Shown here piece by piece: positions 17,844 to 26,449 of a DNA stretch of 64,000 nucleotides. The position numbers were made by a program, and so were the translations under genes. The DNA lies in assembly GCA_964461715.1 (NCBI GenBank), contig CAYWVR010000002.1, positions 1 through 64,000 of the forward strand, written 5' to 3'. Under the pieces are notes generated by a model that worked only from the letters and a program-made list of their open reading frames with translations, was not told the DNA's origin and did not search any database. This DNA is from CAYWVR01 sp964461715 (GTDB taxonomy: Bacteria; Planctomycetota; Phycisphaerae; FEN-1346). Position 1 is the stretch's first letter, and every line of letters starts with the position of its first letter.

Positions 17844-19316
17844 ATGTCGAGAACGCCGATGCGGGGCCTGGTCCTCGCGATTGGGGTGGCTGGACTTGCC
17901 GTCCCGGCCCTCGCCCAGTTCGGACCCACCCCCGTCTACCTCGAGCCCGCCGTCACCAAGACGATCCGCCGCTCGGTCGAGCTGGTGGGCGTCGTCGATC
18001 CCCGCCGCACCAGCACCCTCGGGGCCGAGGTGCCGGGCCGCGTCGAGACGCTCCACGTCGACGAGGGCGATTACGTCGCCACCGGCGCCCCGGTCGTCGA
18101 CCTGAAGCGCGACTCGGTCCGCATCCAGCGCCGCCGGGCCGAAGCCCAGCTCGCGTCCGCGAAGGCCGAGCTCGAGAAACTCACCGAGGGCTACCGGCCG
18201 GAGGAGATCGCCCAGGCCGAGGCCCGCGTCGCCGGCGCCGAGGCGTCGCTCGCGAAGTGGGACCTGGAGTTCAAGCGGACGCAGAAGCTCCTCGCCGAAG
18301 GGGCCGGCACCGAGGCCGAGATGGAGTCCGTCCAAGCCTCGTTCCGCCAGGCGGAGGAATCGCTGGCCGAGGCGCGGGCCAACCTGCGGCTCCTGAGGAG
18401 CGGTTTCCGCATCGAGGAGGTCCGGGCCGCCCAAGCCCGGGTCCAGGCCCATGAGGCCGCCGTCGACGAGCTCCAGGACATGCTCGAGAAGATGACCATC
18501 GCCATGCCCTTCGCGGGGTTCGTCGTCGAGAAGCACGCCGAGGTGGGCGAGTGGCTGACGCCCGGCTCGCCCGTCGTCCGCGTCGTCGACCTGGACGTGG
18601 TCCGCATCGAGGTGACCGTGCCGGAGCGGTACCTCGAGGGCGTGCGCCGCGGATTCGAAGCCCCCGTCGTTCTCGAGAGCTTCCCTGATCGCGAGCTGAC
18701 GGGCACCGTGAGACAGATCATCCCGGCCTCGGCGGCGCTGACGCACACGGTCACGGTGCGGCTCGACGTCAAGAACACGATCGAGGACGGGCGTCCGTCC
18801 ATCGCGGCGGGGCTGGCGGCCCGGGTGTGGCTGCCCGTGGGCGAACCGCGCCAGGCCCTCCTCGTGCCCAAGGACGCCGTCATCCGCCAGCAGGGCGAGG
18901 ACCGCGTCTACACGATCGCCGACGAGCCCCCGCCCCGCGAAGGGCCTGAGCCGCCCAAACGTCCGCCCACCGAGAACGAGAAGGCCATGGCCGAAGCCAT
19001 GGCCGAGAACGCGCCATACATGGCCGAGCAACTGGACGCCGCCGGGGTTCCGTCGCCCTCTGTCCGGTACGCCGTGCCCATCCCCGTGCGGCTCGTCGGC
19101 GGATACGGAACGCTGATGGAGGTCGAGAGCCCGACGCTCGAGCCGGGCATGAAGCTCGTGACGCGGGGGACGTACCTGATGCGGGCCGGAGCCGAGGTCC
19201 AGGTGCGGCCGAAGGAGTCTCCGCCCCCGGAGAAGAAGGCCGCCGCCATGCGGGTCGGCCGGTCCGAGAACGAAGCTCCGCGCGACCCGACGATCCCGGA
19301 GCGGCCGGCGCCATGA
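17844..19316 (+). CDS. RND efflux periplasmic adaptor (membrane fusion protein)
   Basis: A 490-residue HlyD/AcrA-type adaptor linking an inner-membrane RND pump to an outer-membrane channel. A signal peptide (MRGLVLAIGVAGLAVPALAQ) is followed by a biotinyl-lipoyl half (LGAEVPGRVETLHVDEGDYV), a long alpha-helical hairpin at ~95-215 (RAEAQLASAKAELEKLTEGY onward), the second lipoyl half (TIAMPFAGFVVEKHAEVGEW) and beta-barrel/membrane-proximal domains. A charged Pro/Glu-rich C-terminal extension (~345-490) is longer than usual. The start ATG 17844 has GGGGAG upstream. The stop overlaps the pump start by ATGA, so translation is coupled. No TolC-like gene lies nearby. Confidence 0.92.
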   Translation: MSRTPMRGLVLAIGVAGLAVPALAQFGPTPVYLEPAVTKTIRRSVELVGVVDPRRTSTLGAEVPGRVETLHVDEGDYVATGAPVVDLKRDSVRIQRRRAEAQLASAKAELEKLTEGYRPEEIAQAEARVAGAEASLAKWDLEFKRTQKLLAEGAGTEAEMESVQASFRQAEESLAEARANLRLLRSGFRIEEVRAAQARVQAHEAAVDELQDMLEKMTIAMPFAGFVVEKHAEVGEWLTPGSPVVRVVDLDVVRIEVTVPERYLEGVRRGFEAPVVLESFPDRELTGTVRQIIPASAALTHTVTVRLDVKNTIEDGRPSIAAGLAARVWLPVGEPRQALLVPKDAVIRQQGEDRVYTIADEPPPREGPEPPKRPPTENEKAMAEAMAENAPYMAEQLDAAGVPSPSVRYAVPIPVRLVGGYGTLMEVESPTLEPGMKLVTRGTYLMRAGAEVQVRPKESPPPEKKAAAMRVGRSENEAPRDPTIPERPAP

Positions 19317-22300
19317 GGCTGATCGAGTTCTGCGTGCGGCACGCCGTGCCGGTCATCGTCGGCGTCCTGCTGGCGGTGCTGTTCGGCATCGTGGCCATCC
19401 TCCGCATTCCGCGCCAGCTCACCCCCACGGTCGAGGTCCCGGTCATCGGCCTGACGGTCCGGTACCTCGGGGCCGCCCCCCAGGAGATCGAGAAGGAGAT
19501 CGTCAACGAGATCGAGGAACAGCTCAAGGCCGTCGAGGGCGTTCGCGAGATGACCTCATCGAGCGAAGAGAACCAGGCGGTCATCAGCCTCGATTTCGAC
19601 TGGGGGACGGACCTGGACGTCGCCTCGATCGACGTGACGAACAAGCTGAACGTCGTCCAGGACCTGCCGGAGGACGCCGACGAGCCGGTCTTGTTCTTCG
19701 GCCAGCAGCGGGAGCAGCCCATCTCCTTCATCGCCTTTACCGGCGAGGGCCGCACCCCCGAGGAGCTCCGCGAGTACGCCGAGGACGTGCTGGAGGCCCG
19801 GTTCAAGCGGATTCCCGGCGTCAGCCGCGTCGCCGTCTTCGGCGGCCGCGAGCGGATCGTCGAGGCCACGTTCGACCCGTACGTCCTGGCGGCCTTCGAG
19901 CTCTCGCCGCGGGACCTGGCGGGGGTACTGGCGGCCGAGAACCAGAACACGCGCGGCGGGCGGATCGACGAGGACAAGAACCGCTGGGTCGTCCGCACGG
20001 TCGGCGAGTACCGCACCGCCGAGGACGTCGAGAACGTCGTCCTCCGCCGCCCCGGCGCCGACGACATGCGCCTCGCCGAGGTCCTCGACGTCAGCCAGGA
20101 CCGCTACAAGGACGCCGAAGCCTACGTCCGCATCGACGGCGAGCGCGGCGTCGTTTTCGCCGTCTACAAGAAGACCGGCGAGAACGTCGTCGAGATCATG
20201 AAGGGCGAGAACGGCGTCTACGACACCGTCGCCGAGCTCAACGAGGATCTGGCGCGGCAGACGATGGAGCTGAAGATCGCCTACGACGAGTCGGAGTACA
20301 TCGATCGCTCCATCGCCCAGCTCCAGGAAAACGTCATCTTCTGCGCGCTGCTGGCCGTCTCTGTCCTCGTCTTCTTCCTGCCGAACTGGCGGGCCGTGCT
20401 GACCATCGCCGTCACCATCCCCATCGCCTTTATCTTCACGTTCGTCTTCCTGTGGGCCTTCGGGCGGACGCTGAACGTCGTGAGCCTGGCGGGCCTGACG
20501 TTCGCCATCGGCATGCTCGTCGACAATGCCATCGTGGTGTTGGAGAACATCTTCCGGCACCGCCAGATGGGCAAGAGCGCGCCCCGGGCGGCCCTCGACG
20601 GGGCCGGCGAGGTGTGGGGGGCCGTGCTGGCTTCCACACTCACCACGGTCGCCGTCTTCGTTCCCATCCTGATGATCGAGGAAGAGGCGGGCCAGCTCTT
20701 CGGCGACATCGCCCTGGCCATCGCCGTCAGCGTCACGTTGTCGCTGGCCGTCTCGATGACGGTCATCCCCATGCTGACGGCCAAGATTCTGACGGCTCGA
20801 AGCGCCGAGGAGCGGCCCTCGGCCTGGCGCACCTTCCGCTACTACGTGATGTTCGGGTGGCTCGGCCCCCGCTTCAAGGGGGTCGTGGTGGGGCTGGTGG
20901 CGTGGCTCCAGCGGGGCGTGGTGCGGCGGGTGGTTACGGCCGTGCTCATCCTCGGCGTCTTCGGCACCTTGCTCTGGGTCGCCTACACATACACGCCCCT
21001 GACGTATCTCCCGAAGGGAAACCGGAACTTCGTCCTGGGCTTCGTCCTGACCGAGGCGGGCTCGAGCGTCGAGCACAACCTCGAGGTCGCCATGGATATC
21101 GAGGATCGGGTGCTGGGCCTCCCGGGCGTCGAGCGGTTCTTCATCGTCTCGCTGGGCGACCGCGTCTTCTTCGGGGCCCGGGCGGCCGACGCCGATGCGG
21201 CCCGGGAGCTCGTGTCGAAGATGCAAGCCGCCCTCGGCCAGACGCCCCCGCCCTTCATCCCGAAGTTCGTCCTGGAGAACTGGTTCGAGGAGAACGCCCC
21301 CTACATCCGCGAGCCGATCGCCGGGGTCGTCGCCTTCGCCGACCAGGTGGGCCTCTTCCAGCGACGGGGCACCCTCGGCGGCCAGACCATCGACGTCACC
21401 ATCCAAGGCGAAAGCCTGGAGCGGCTCTACGAGATCGCCCGCGTCGTCCAGAAACGGATGAGCCAGACGAGCGGCATCCAGTTCGTCAACCCCAGCTTCA
21501 AGCTCGGCAATTGGGAACTGCGGCCCGTCCTCGACCGCCGCCGCGCCGCCGACGTCGGCCTGACGGCCCGCGACGTCGGCTACACCGTCGGCGCCACCAT
21601 CACCGGCTTCAAGGTGGCCGACTTCCGCGAGGCAAGCGGCAACGAACTGGACCTGGTGCTCCGCGGGGCGCGCCGATACCGCGAGCACATCGAGGCCGTC
21701 GAGGACCTGCCCCTCTGGACGCCGCGCGGACGCACCGTGCTCCTCGGCCAGATCGCCCCGGTCCACCCCGCCGAGGGATACAGCGTCATCCAGCACACCG
21801 ACCAGCAGCGGAGCGTGAACCTGGAGGTCGCCCTCCAGGAGAACGCCCTGGTCGGCGAGGTGGTCGAGGCCATCCAGACCGGCATCATCGGGCCGCTGGA
21901 AGCCGACGGCACGATCCCGCCCGACTATTTCGTCGACCTCCGGGGCCAGGCCAAGGACCTGGACCGGATGCTGGCGGAACTGAAGTGGAGCCTGCTGGTG
22001 GCCCTGTTGATCGTGTACCTCTTGATGGCGGCCCTCTTCGAGAGCTTCGCATATCCGCTGGTGATCATGCTGAGCGTGCCGCTTGCCGTGGTGGGCGGCT
22101 TCGGTATGTTCTACGCGCTGATGTTCTATAATCTGTTCCTGCTGGACATCCCCCCGCCGCAGCTCGACGTGGTAACGATGCTCGGCTTCGTCATCATGAT
22201 CGGCATCATCGTCAACAACGCGATCCTGGTGGTGGCCCAGGCGCTGAACTTCCACCAGGCGGAGGAGATGCCCCTCCGCGAAGCGATCGTCGCGAGCGTC

Positions 22301-22570
22301 GAGAGCCGTATCCGCCCCATCTTCATGAGCACCCTGACCAGCATCCTGGGCATGCTGCCGCTGGTGCTCCGCCCGGGGCCCGGAAGCGAGTTGTACCAGG
22401 GCCTCGGGGCCGTCGTCGTGGGCGGGCTGGCCGTCTCGACCGTCTTTACGTTGATTCTGACGCCGATTCTGTTTAGCTTCGGGTATCGGATGACACAGGC
22501 GCTGCGGCAGGTCGGCGTCCGGGTGGGGCTGCTGGTCGCCGACGAAGCGGAGACCCCGCCGCAGGATTGA
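19313..22570 (+). CDS. RND-family efflux transporter (HAE1/AcrB-like)
   Basis: A proton-driven inner-membrane pump of 1085 residues with the 12-helix duplicated RND architecture: helix 1 at ~10-30 (VPVIVGVLLAVLFGIVAILR), periplasmic loop to ~335, a first helix bundle ~340-500, a second periplasmic loop ~570-880 and a second bundle ~890-1060. The helix-4 proton-relay motif reads AIGMLVDNAIVVLENI, so the second Asp of the AcrB DD pair is Asn, as in several HAE1 subgroups. Helix 10 has MIGIIVNNAILVV. The order adaptor-pump with an ATGA overlap is typical. The substrate could be drugs, lipids or other envelope compounds; it cannot be read from the sequence. Confidence 0.93.
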   Translation: MRLIEFCVRHAVPVIVGVLLAVLFGIVAILRIPRQLTPTVEVPVIGLTVRYLGAAPQEIEKEIVNEIEEQLKAVEGVREMTSSSEENQAVISLDFDWGTDLDVASIDVTNKLNVVQDLPEDADEPVLFFGQQREQPISFIAFTGEGRTPEELREYAEDVLEARFKRIPGVSRVAVFGGRERIVEATFDPYVLAAFELSPRDLAGVLAAENQNTRGGRIDEDKNRWVVRTVGEYRTAEDVENVVLRRPGADDMRLAEVLDVSQDRYKDAEAYVRIDGERGVVFAVYKKTGENVVEIMKGENGVYDTVAELNEDLARQTMELKIAYDESEYIDRSIAQLQENVIFCALLAVSVLVFFLPNWRAVLTIAVTIPIAFIFTFVFLWAFGRTLNVVSLAGLTFAIGMLVDNAIVVLENIFRHRQMGKSAPRAALDGAGEVWGAVLASTLTTVAVFVPILMIEEEAGQLFGDIALAIAVSVTLSLAVSMTVIPMLTAKILTARSAEERPSAWRTFRYYVMFGWLGPRFKGVVVGLVAWLQRGVVRRVVTAVLILGVFGTLLWVAYTYTPLTYLPKGNRNFVLGFVLTEAGSSVEHNLEVAMDIEDRVLGLPGVERFFIVSLGDRVFFGARAADADAARELVSKMQAALGQTPPPFIPKFVLENWFEENAPYIREPIAGVVAFADQVGLFQRRGTLGGQTIDVTIQGESLERLYEIARVVQKRMSQTSGIQFVNPSFKLGNWELRPVLDRRRAADVGLTARDVGYTVGATITGFKVADFREASGNELDLVLRGARRYREHIEAVEDLPLWTPRGRTVLLGQIAPVHPAEGYSVIQHTDQQRSVNLEVALQENALVGEVVEAIQTGIIGPLEADGTIPPDYFVDLRGQAKDLDRMLAELKWSLLVALLIVYLLMAALFESFAYPLVIMLSVPLAVVGGFGMFYALMFYNLFLLDIPPPQLDVVTMLGFVIMIGIIVNNAILVVAQALNFHQAEEMPLREAIVASVESRIRPIFMSTLTSILGMLPLVLRPGPGSELYQGLGAVVVGGLAVSTVFTLILTPILFSFGYRMTQALRQVGVRVGLLVADEAETPPQD

Positions 22571-22603
22571 CGGTCCGGCGTCCGGGAAGGAAGGGGCGGC
22601 CGC

Positions 22604-23203
22604 ATGCCGGAGAAGTCTGTCAGCGATGAGGAATTGATGCACCGGTTGCAGCGCCGCCGCGACGAGGAGGCGTTCAGCCGCCTCTTCGCCCGCTACCGCG
22701 TCCCCATCACCAGCTACATCTACCGCCTGATCGGCAACCGCGCCGAGGCCGAGTCCATTGCCCAGGAAGCCTTCCTCCGCATCCTACAGAAGGCCGACCG
22801 GTACCAGTTCCCCCGCCGCTTCAGCACGTGGTTCTATACCATCGCCCGGAACCTCGCCACCGACTTCCTCAAGAAAAAGCGGGCCATCGTGCCGGACGAT
22901 TTCCAGGGCCTCTCGGAGGCGGTCCTGGAGCCCGAGGAGGCCGGGACGGAGGAGGACGTCCAGCAGCGGGAGGACCTGCGGGCCCTGGCCGACGCCCTGG
23001 GCCAACTGCCCCTGCCGTACCGCGAGGTCGTGGTGCTGCGAGCACTTCAGGGCCTCTCGTACCGCGAGATCGCGGCCATCGTCGATTGCCCGGAGTCCAC
23101 GGCCCGAAGCCGCATGGATTATGGGCTGGAGGCGCTGCGGAAATACTACCGAAAAAGGGAGCGGCACAAAATCCCAGGAACCGCCGACGACGGGCCCGGT
23201 TAG
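22604..23203 (+). CDS. ECF-subfamily RNA polymerase sigma factor
   Basis: A 199-residue sigma-70-family factor with only regions 2 and 4. Region 2 is at ~10-95 (FSRLFARYRVPITSYIYRLI; AEAESIAQEAFLRILQKADR; FSTWFYTIARNLATDFLKKK) and region 4 at ~125-180 (LPLPYREVVVLRALQGLSYR followed by EIAAIVDCPESTARSRM). The start is ATG 22604, 33 bp after the RND pump, so it may be the third gene of that operon. The next gene encodes a zinc-finger anti-sigma-like protein, the usual partner arrangement. Target promoters are unknown. Confidence 0.93.
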   Translation: MPEKSVSDEELMHRLQRRRDEEAFSRLFARYRVPITSYIYRLIGNRAEAESIAQEAFLRILQKADRYQFPRRFSTWFYTIARNLATDFLKKKRAIVPDDFQGLSEAVLEPEEAGTEEDVQQREDLRALADALGQLPLPYREVVVLRALQGLSYREIAAIVDCPESTARSRMDYGLEALRKYYRKRERHKIPGTADDGPG

Positions 23204-23344
23204 TCGTATAAGATTGGAGACGCCCAAGGAGACGCCGCTGGACGTAGCGTAACGGTCAATTCCAGGCAGTGGCACCGGCCGCGCCCGTCGCGATTCGGGG
23301 TGCGGGGACACAAGGTCGCACGAGAGAAGGTGCAGGCTCACTTT

Positions 23345-25108
23345 ATGGATTGCCCACGGCCACACGAATGGTATGAGCTGGAGCGGGGCGCCGCCGCCCG
23401 CGACGACGCCGCGCGCCTCCGCCGCCACCAGGCCGACTGCGACGACTGTCGAGATCGGGCCGACCGGCTCCGCCACGTCGCCGCCGGCCTCGAGCTGCTG
23501 GCCGGACGGACCCGGGCGGACGTAACCCCGGTCGGCGAAGAATCCCTTCGCCGCCGGGCCCAGGTCCACGGCCTGCTCGGCCCCCGACTGCGGACGCCTT
23601 TGACGCTCCGCCTCCAGAAGGCCCGTGCCCTGAAGGTGGCCGTGCCGCTGGTGACGGCCGTGGCGGCGGCCCTGCTGGTGGCCATCGGCGTCCACCTCTT
23701 CCGCCCGCCGAGCGCGGGGACGCACGGGCCGCTGGATCGGCTCATCCGTGAGGTCGGATCGGTCGAGTCGGCCGAGGGTCTCGCCGCCCTCCATCCGCTG
23801 GCCCGGGCCGCCGTCGGCGAGGAACTGGCGCGCGCCGAGCCCGACCCCGAGCACGTGGCGGATCTGCTGCTCGTCGCCTACATCACCGCCGGGGCCCAGG
23901 AGGGTCGCCAGGTCGAGGACGTGCGGTTCCTGGTGGACGGGGTCTACCGGGTCCGCGCCCCGGAAACCGTGGCGTGGGCGTGTGGCGGCGTACCGCTCGC
24001 CTCGATCCTACCTGTGACGACGGCGGCCGCAGAGACGGAGTCGCTGCCGGCCGAGGTGGCGGCGGCGCTTCGCGAGGGGCGCTATGACCGAGTCCTGGCG
24101 GCACTGCCTCCGGACCGCGACGCGCCGGCCCTGCGGGCGTGGTGCCTCGCGCAGATGGGCCAGGCGGCCGAGGCCGCCCAGGTCCTCGCGTACGGCGAGG
24201 ACGGGCCCGAGGACACGCTCGTCCGCACCCTTTGGGCCCATCTGGCCCTGGAGGGCGAGAACGCCGCCGAGGCGATGCGCCAATACGAGACGCTCGCCGA
24301 GACGAATACGCACTATTGGTTCGCCGCCGGATACCTGGCCCGCTACGAACTCGGCGACATGAGGGGGGCGGGCCTCCGGTTCCGCCGGGTCGAGGACGAG
24401 CGCCTGGCACGGTACTGCAAGGCCCACTTCCGGGCCGAACTGGCCGCCGCCGAGCGCGGCCCGATGATTCTGGTGGCCGAGACGTTCGACGACTACGCCC
24501 CCGGCGAGCCGAGCGGATGGGCCCTGGTGCGGTCGCGCGGCGGGGAGTTCCGCGTCGTCGACGCGCCCGGGGGCGGACGGGCCCTCGAACAGGACGAGAT
24601 CAACCTTGACGGCGCTGAGATTCTGACCGGCCTCGATTACTGGGGCAACTACACGCTCCAGTTCGACGTCCAGATCCTCGATTCCATGGGCGACTACATC
24701 ATCGGGGCGGCCGCCTACCGCCGCGCCGATCACACGGGGTACGTTTTGGAGCTCGCCCCGAACCGGTTGCGGCTGGTCAAGCAGTTCGCCATGACCGGCG
24801 GGGGGGCCCATGGCCCCGAACGCGTCCTCGTCACGCCCCGCCAGGCCGAGATGCACCTGACCCGGCCGCCCGCCAAGTGGACGTGGTATACGATCAAAAT
24901 CCGCGTCCATCGCAAGGACGACGGGGTCAGCGTGGCCGGGAAGATGTGGGATGCCTTGGCCGCCGAGCCGCTCGGGTGGCAGATCGCCTGGACCGACGCC
25001 GGGCAGGCCGGCCCGCCGCTCCCCGGCGGCGCCGCCGGCGTCCAGATCACCGGCGCCCGCGTCCTGATCGACAACCTGACCATCACCCGCAACGCGCCGT
25101 TGAATTAA
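23345..25108 (+). CDS. Membrane-anchored anti-sigma-like protein with TPR-like and jelly-roll C-terminal domains
   Basis: A 587-residue protein with an anti-sigma zinc finger (ZAS-type) at residues 28-35 (HxxxCxxC: His28, Cys32, Cys35). One membrane helix lies at ~95-117 (VAVPLVTAVAAALLVAIGVH). A helical, TPR-like region spans ~240-370, and a concanavalin/3-keto-disaccharide-hydrolase-like beta domain ~375-585 (LVAETFDDYAPGEPSGWALV; NYTLQFDVQILDSMGDYIIG). The start is ATG 23345 (alternatives GTG 23330 and GTG 23300; none has an ideal SD). It follows the ECF sigma gene by 141 bp, so sigma sequestration is likely. The beta domain would lie outside the cytoplasm and could sense a ligand (inference). 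A strong terminator follows. Confidence 0.82.
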   Translation: MDCPRPHEWYELERGAAARDDAARLRRHQADCDDCRDRADRLRHVAAGLELLAGRTRADVTPVGEESLRRRAQVHGLLGPRLRTPLTLRLQKARALKVAVPLVTAVAAALLVAIGVHLFRPPSAGTHGPLDRLIREVGSVESAEGLAALHPLARAAVGEELARAEPDPEHVADLLLVAYITAGAQEGRQVEDVRFLVDGVYRVRAPETVAWACGGVPLASILPVTTAAAETESLPAEVAAALREGRYDRVLAALPPDRDAPALRAWCLAQMGQAAEAAQVLAYGEDGPEDTLVRTLWAHLALEGENAAEAMRQYETLAETNTHYWFAAGYLARYELGDMRGAGLRFRRVEDERLARYCKAHFRAELAAAERGPMILVAETFDDYAPGEPSGWALVRSRGGEFRVVDAPGGGRALEQDEINLDGAEILTGLDYWGNYTLQFDVQILDSMGDYIIGAAAYRRADHTGYVLELAPNRLRLVKQFAMTGGGAHGPERVLVTPRQAEMHLTRPPAKWTWYTIKIRVHRKDDGVSVAGKMWDALAAEPLGWQIAWTDAGQAGPPLPGGAAGVQITGARVLIDNLTITRNAPLN

Positions 25109-25126
25109 GGCTATACGGCAGTGCGT

Positions 25127-25165
25127 AAGGAGCCCGGGGCTTTAACGCCCGGGCCTTCTTTTTAT
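25127..25165 (+). terminator. Rho-independent terminator after the sigma/anti-sigma genes
   Basis: AAGG-A-GCCCGGG, an internal loop with GCTTTAAC, CCCGGGC-CTT, then TTCTTTTT. The T-run lies on the plus strand, so it serves the anti-sigma gene; the convergent hydrolase gene stops at 25162, inside it. Confidence 0.88.
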
Positions 25166-25794
25166 AAGAATGGGTTGGCTTCAGCCTCTTCCCCGATCGT
25201 CGTCGGAGGCCCGTGGCCGGGGTACACCGCCGTCTCCGACGGGAGGGCCAGGAGCTTCTCGCGGATCGCCGTGATCAACGTCTCGTGCTTCGCGCCGGGA
25301 AAATCCGTCCGTCCGACGGACCCCGCGAAGAGGGCGTCGCCCGTGAAGACGACGGGCCGCCCCTCCGGCCCCCGCTCGGCGTAGAGGCTGATCGAACCCG
25401 GCGAGTGCCCCGGCGTCGAAAGGACCCGGAAGCGGGCCTCGCCCACGGCCACCTCGTCTCCCTCGTCGAGGAGCCGGTCGGGCGGCGGGCTCTTGACCCA
25501 CGCGGCCATCATGATCGAGAGGTTCCGCATGGGGCTCTCCAGCAGGGCCGCCTCCTCCCGCCCGCACGCGATCTCGATCGCCGGCCACGTCTCCTTCAGA
25601 AGCGCATTGCCGTGGATGTGGTCCACGTGGCCGTGCGTGTTGACGAGGAGCTTCGGGACGAGGTCCCGCGCGCGACAGAGCTCGACGAGCGCCTCGGCCC
25701 CCTCGGGGGCATCAACAACCATCGCCTCCTCCCCGTCGACGACGACGTACGCCGAGACCATGAACGAGCCCAGCTCCAGGGAGTGGATTTCCAT
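25162..25794 (-). CDS. Metallo-beta-lactamase-fold hydrolase (glyoxalase II-like)
   Basis: A 210-residue cytoplasmic MBL-fold hydrolase. The metal-binding motif THGHVDH (His54, His56, Asp58, His59) and further ligands in STPGHSPGS, FTGDALF and YPGHGPPTTIG are all present, so the di-zinc site looks complete. Length and motif order fit the glyoxalase II-like group (YcbL/GloB-like, thioester hydrolysis), though such proteins vary in substrate. It is transcribed convergently with the anti-sigma gene. There is no signal peptide and no evident operon partner. Confidence 0.88.
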   Translation of the reverse strand: MEIHSLELGSFMVSAYVVVDGEEAMVVDAPEGAEALVELCRARDLVPKLLVNTHGHVDHIHGNALLKETWPAIEIACGREEAALLESPMRNLSIMMAAWVKSPPPDRLLDEGDEVAVGEARFRVLSTPGHSPGSISLYAERGPEGRPVVFTGDALFAGSVGRTDFPGAKHETLITAIREKLLALPSETAVYPGHGPPTTIGEEAEANPFL

Positions 25795-25923
25795 GGAACG
25801 TCCCTCCGGTTTCGTGCTCCAAACGGCTGCCGCATTATAGACGCCTCCGGCGGCGCGGAAAGCCCTTGATTGCCGCGCCGCCGGGCGGTTAGAGTGATGC
25901 CGCCTTGCCGGAAGGAGCTGGCC

Positions 25924-26424
25924 ATATCGTACGAGCCGCCGGGCACGTCCTCGTCGCCGCCCCCGAAGAAGTCCTCGGCAACCCCGTGGATCATCGCGAT
26001 CGTCGCGATCGTCCTCTTCCTCGTGCTCGTGGGATTCTGCGCCCTCGGTGCCGGATACTGGTTCCTCCTGGCCCCGGGGAAGGCCCCCGGGAAGGTATCG
26101 GCCAGGCCGGTCGAGCCCGCGTCAACGGATATGGCGTGGCCTGAGCCCACGTCGCTGCCCATGGAAGGCGTCGCGGTCGAGGTCCGACCGTCGTCTCCGC
26201 CGCTCGTGGTGCTCATTGATCGGGAGGGACGGGTGTCGGTAGACGGGCATCCCCTGGACCCGCCGAGGCGGATCGCCATGTTCCGCGACGCCGCGGCCGC
26301 CGACCCGAACCGGGCCGGCTGCATCGAGGCCCGTCGCGACGTGCCGTACGGCGAGGTCGTCCGCATCATGGACGAGCTGCGCGAGGCGGGTTTCACGCAG
26401 ATCGGCCTCCACACCCTGGATTGA
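25924..26424 (+). CDS. Small single-pass membrane protein with ExbD/TolR-like periplasmic domain; apparent ATA start
   Basis: The likely product is 166 residues: a Ser/Pro/Lys-rich cytoplasmic tail, one membrane helix (TPWIIAIVAIVLFLVLVGFC) and a ~100-residue periplasmic domain. That domain reads VVLIDREGRVSVDGHPLDPP, CIEARRDVPYGEVVRIMDEL and REAGFTQIGLHTLD, matching the ExbD/TolR fold pattern. A perfect SD (GGAAGGAG, 25910-25917) sits 6 nt before ATA TCG TAC at 25924. In-frame ATG (25897) and TTG (25870) codons lie upstream of the SD and lack one of their own. Either ATA is used as a start or an ATG changed. No ExbB/TolQ partner is next to it. Confidence 0.7.
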   Translation: MSYEPPGTSSSPPPKKSSATPWIIAIVAIVLFLVLVGFCALGAGYWFLLAPGKAPGKVSARPVEPASTDMAWPEPTSLPMEGVAVEVRPSSPPLVVLIDREGRVSVDGHPLDPPRRIAMFRDAAAADPNRAGCIEARRDVPYGEVVRIMDELREAGFTQIGLHTLD

Positions 26425-26449
26425 CGCCCTTAACCCCGACGGAGGTCCG

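Noticed and set aside
19556..22642. 1028-codon minus-strand open frame
   Set aside because: Antisense to the RND pump; its composition is His/Asp/Gln-rich shadow coding with no recognisable domain.
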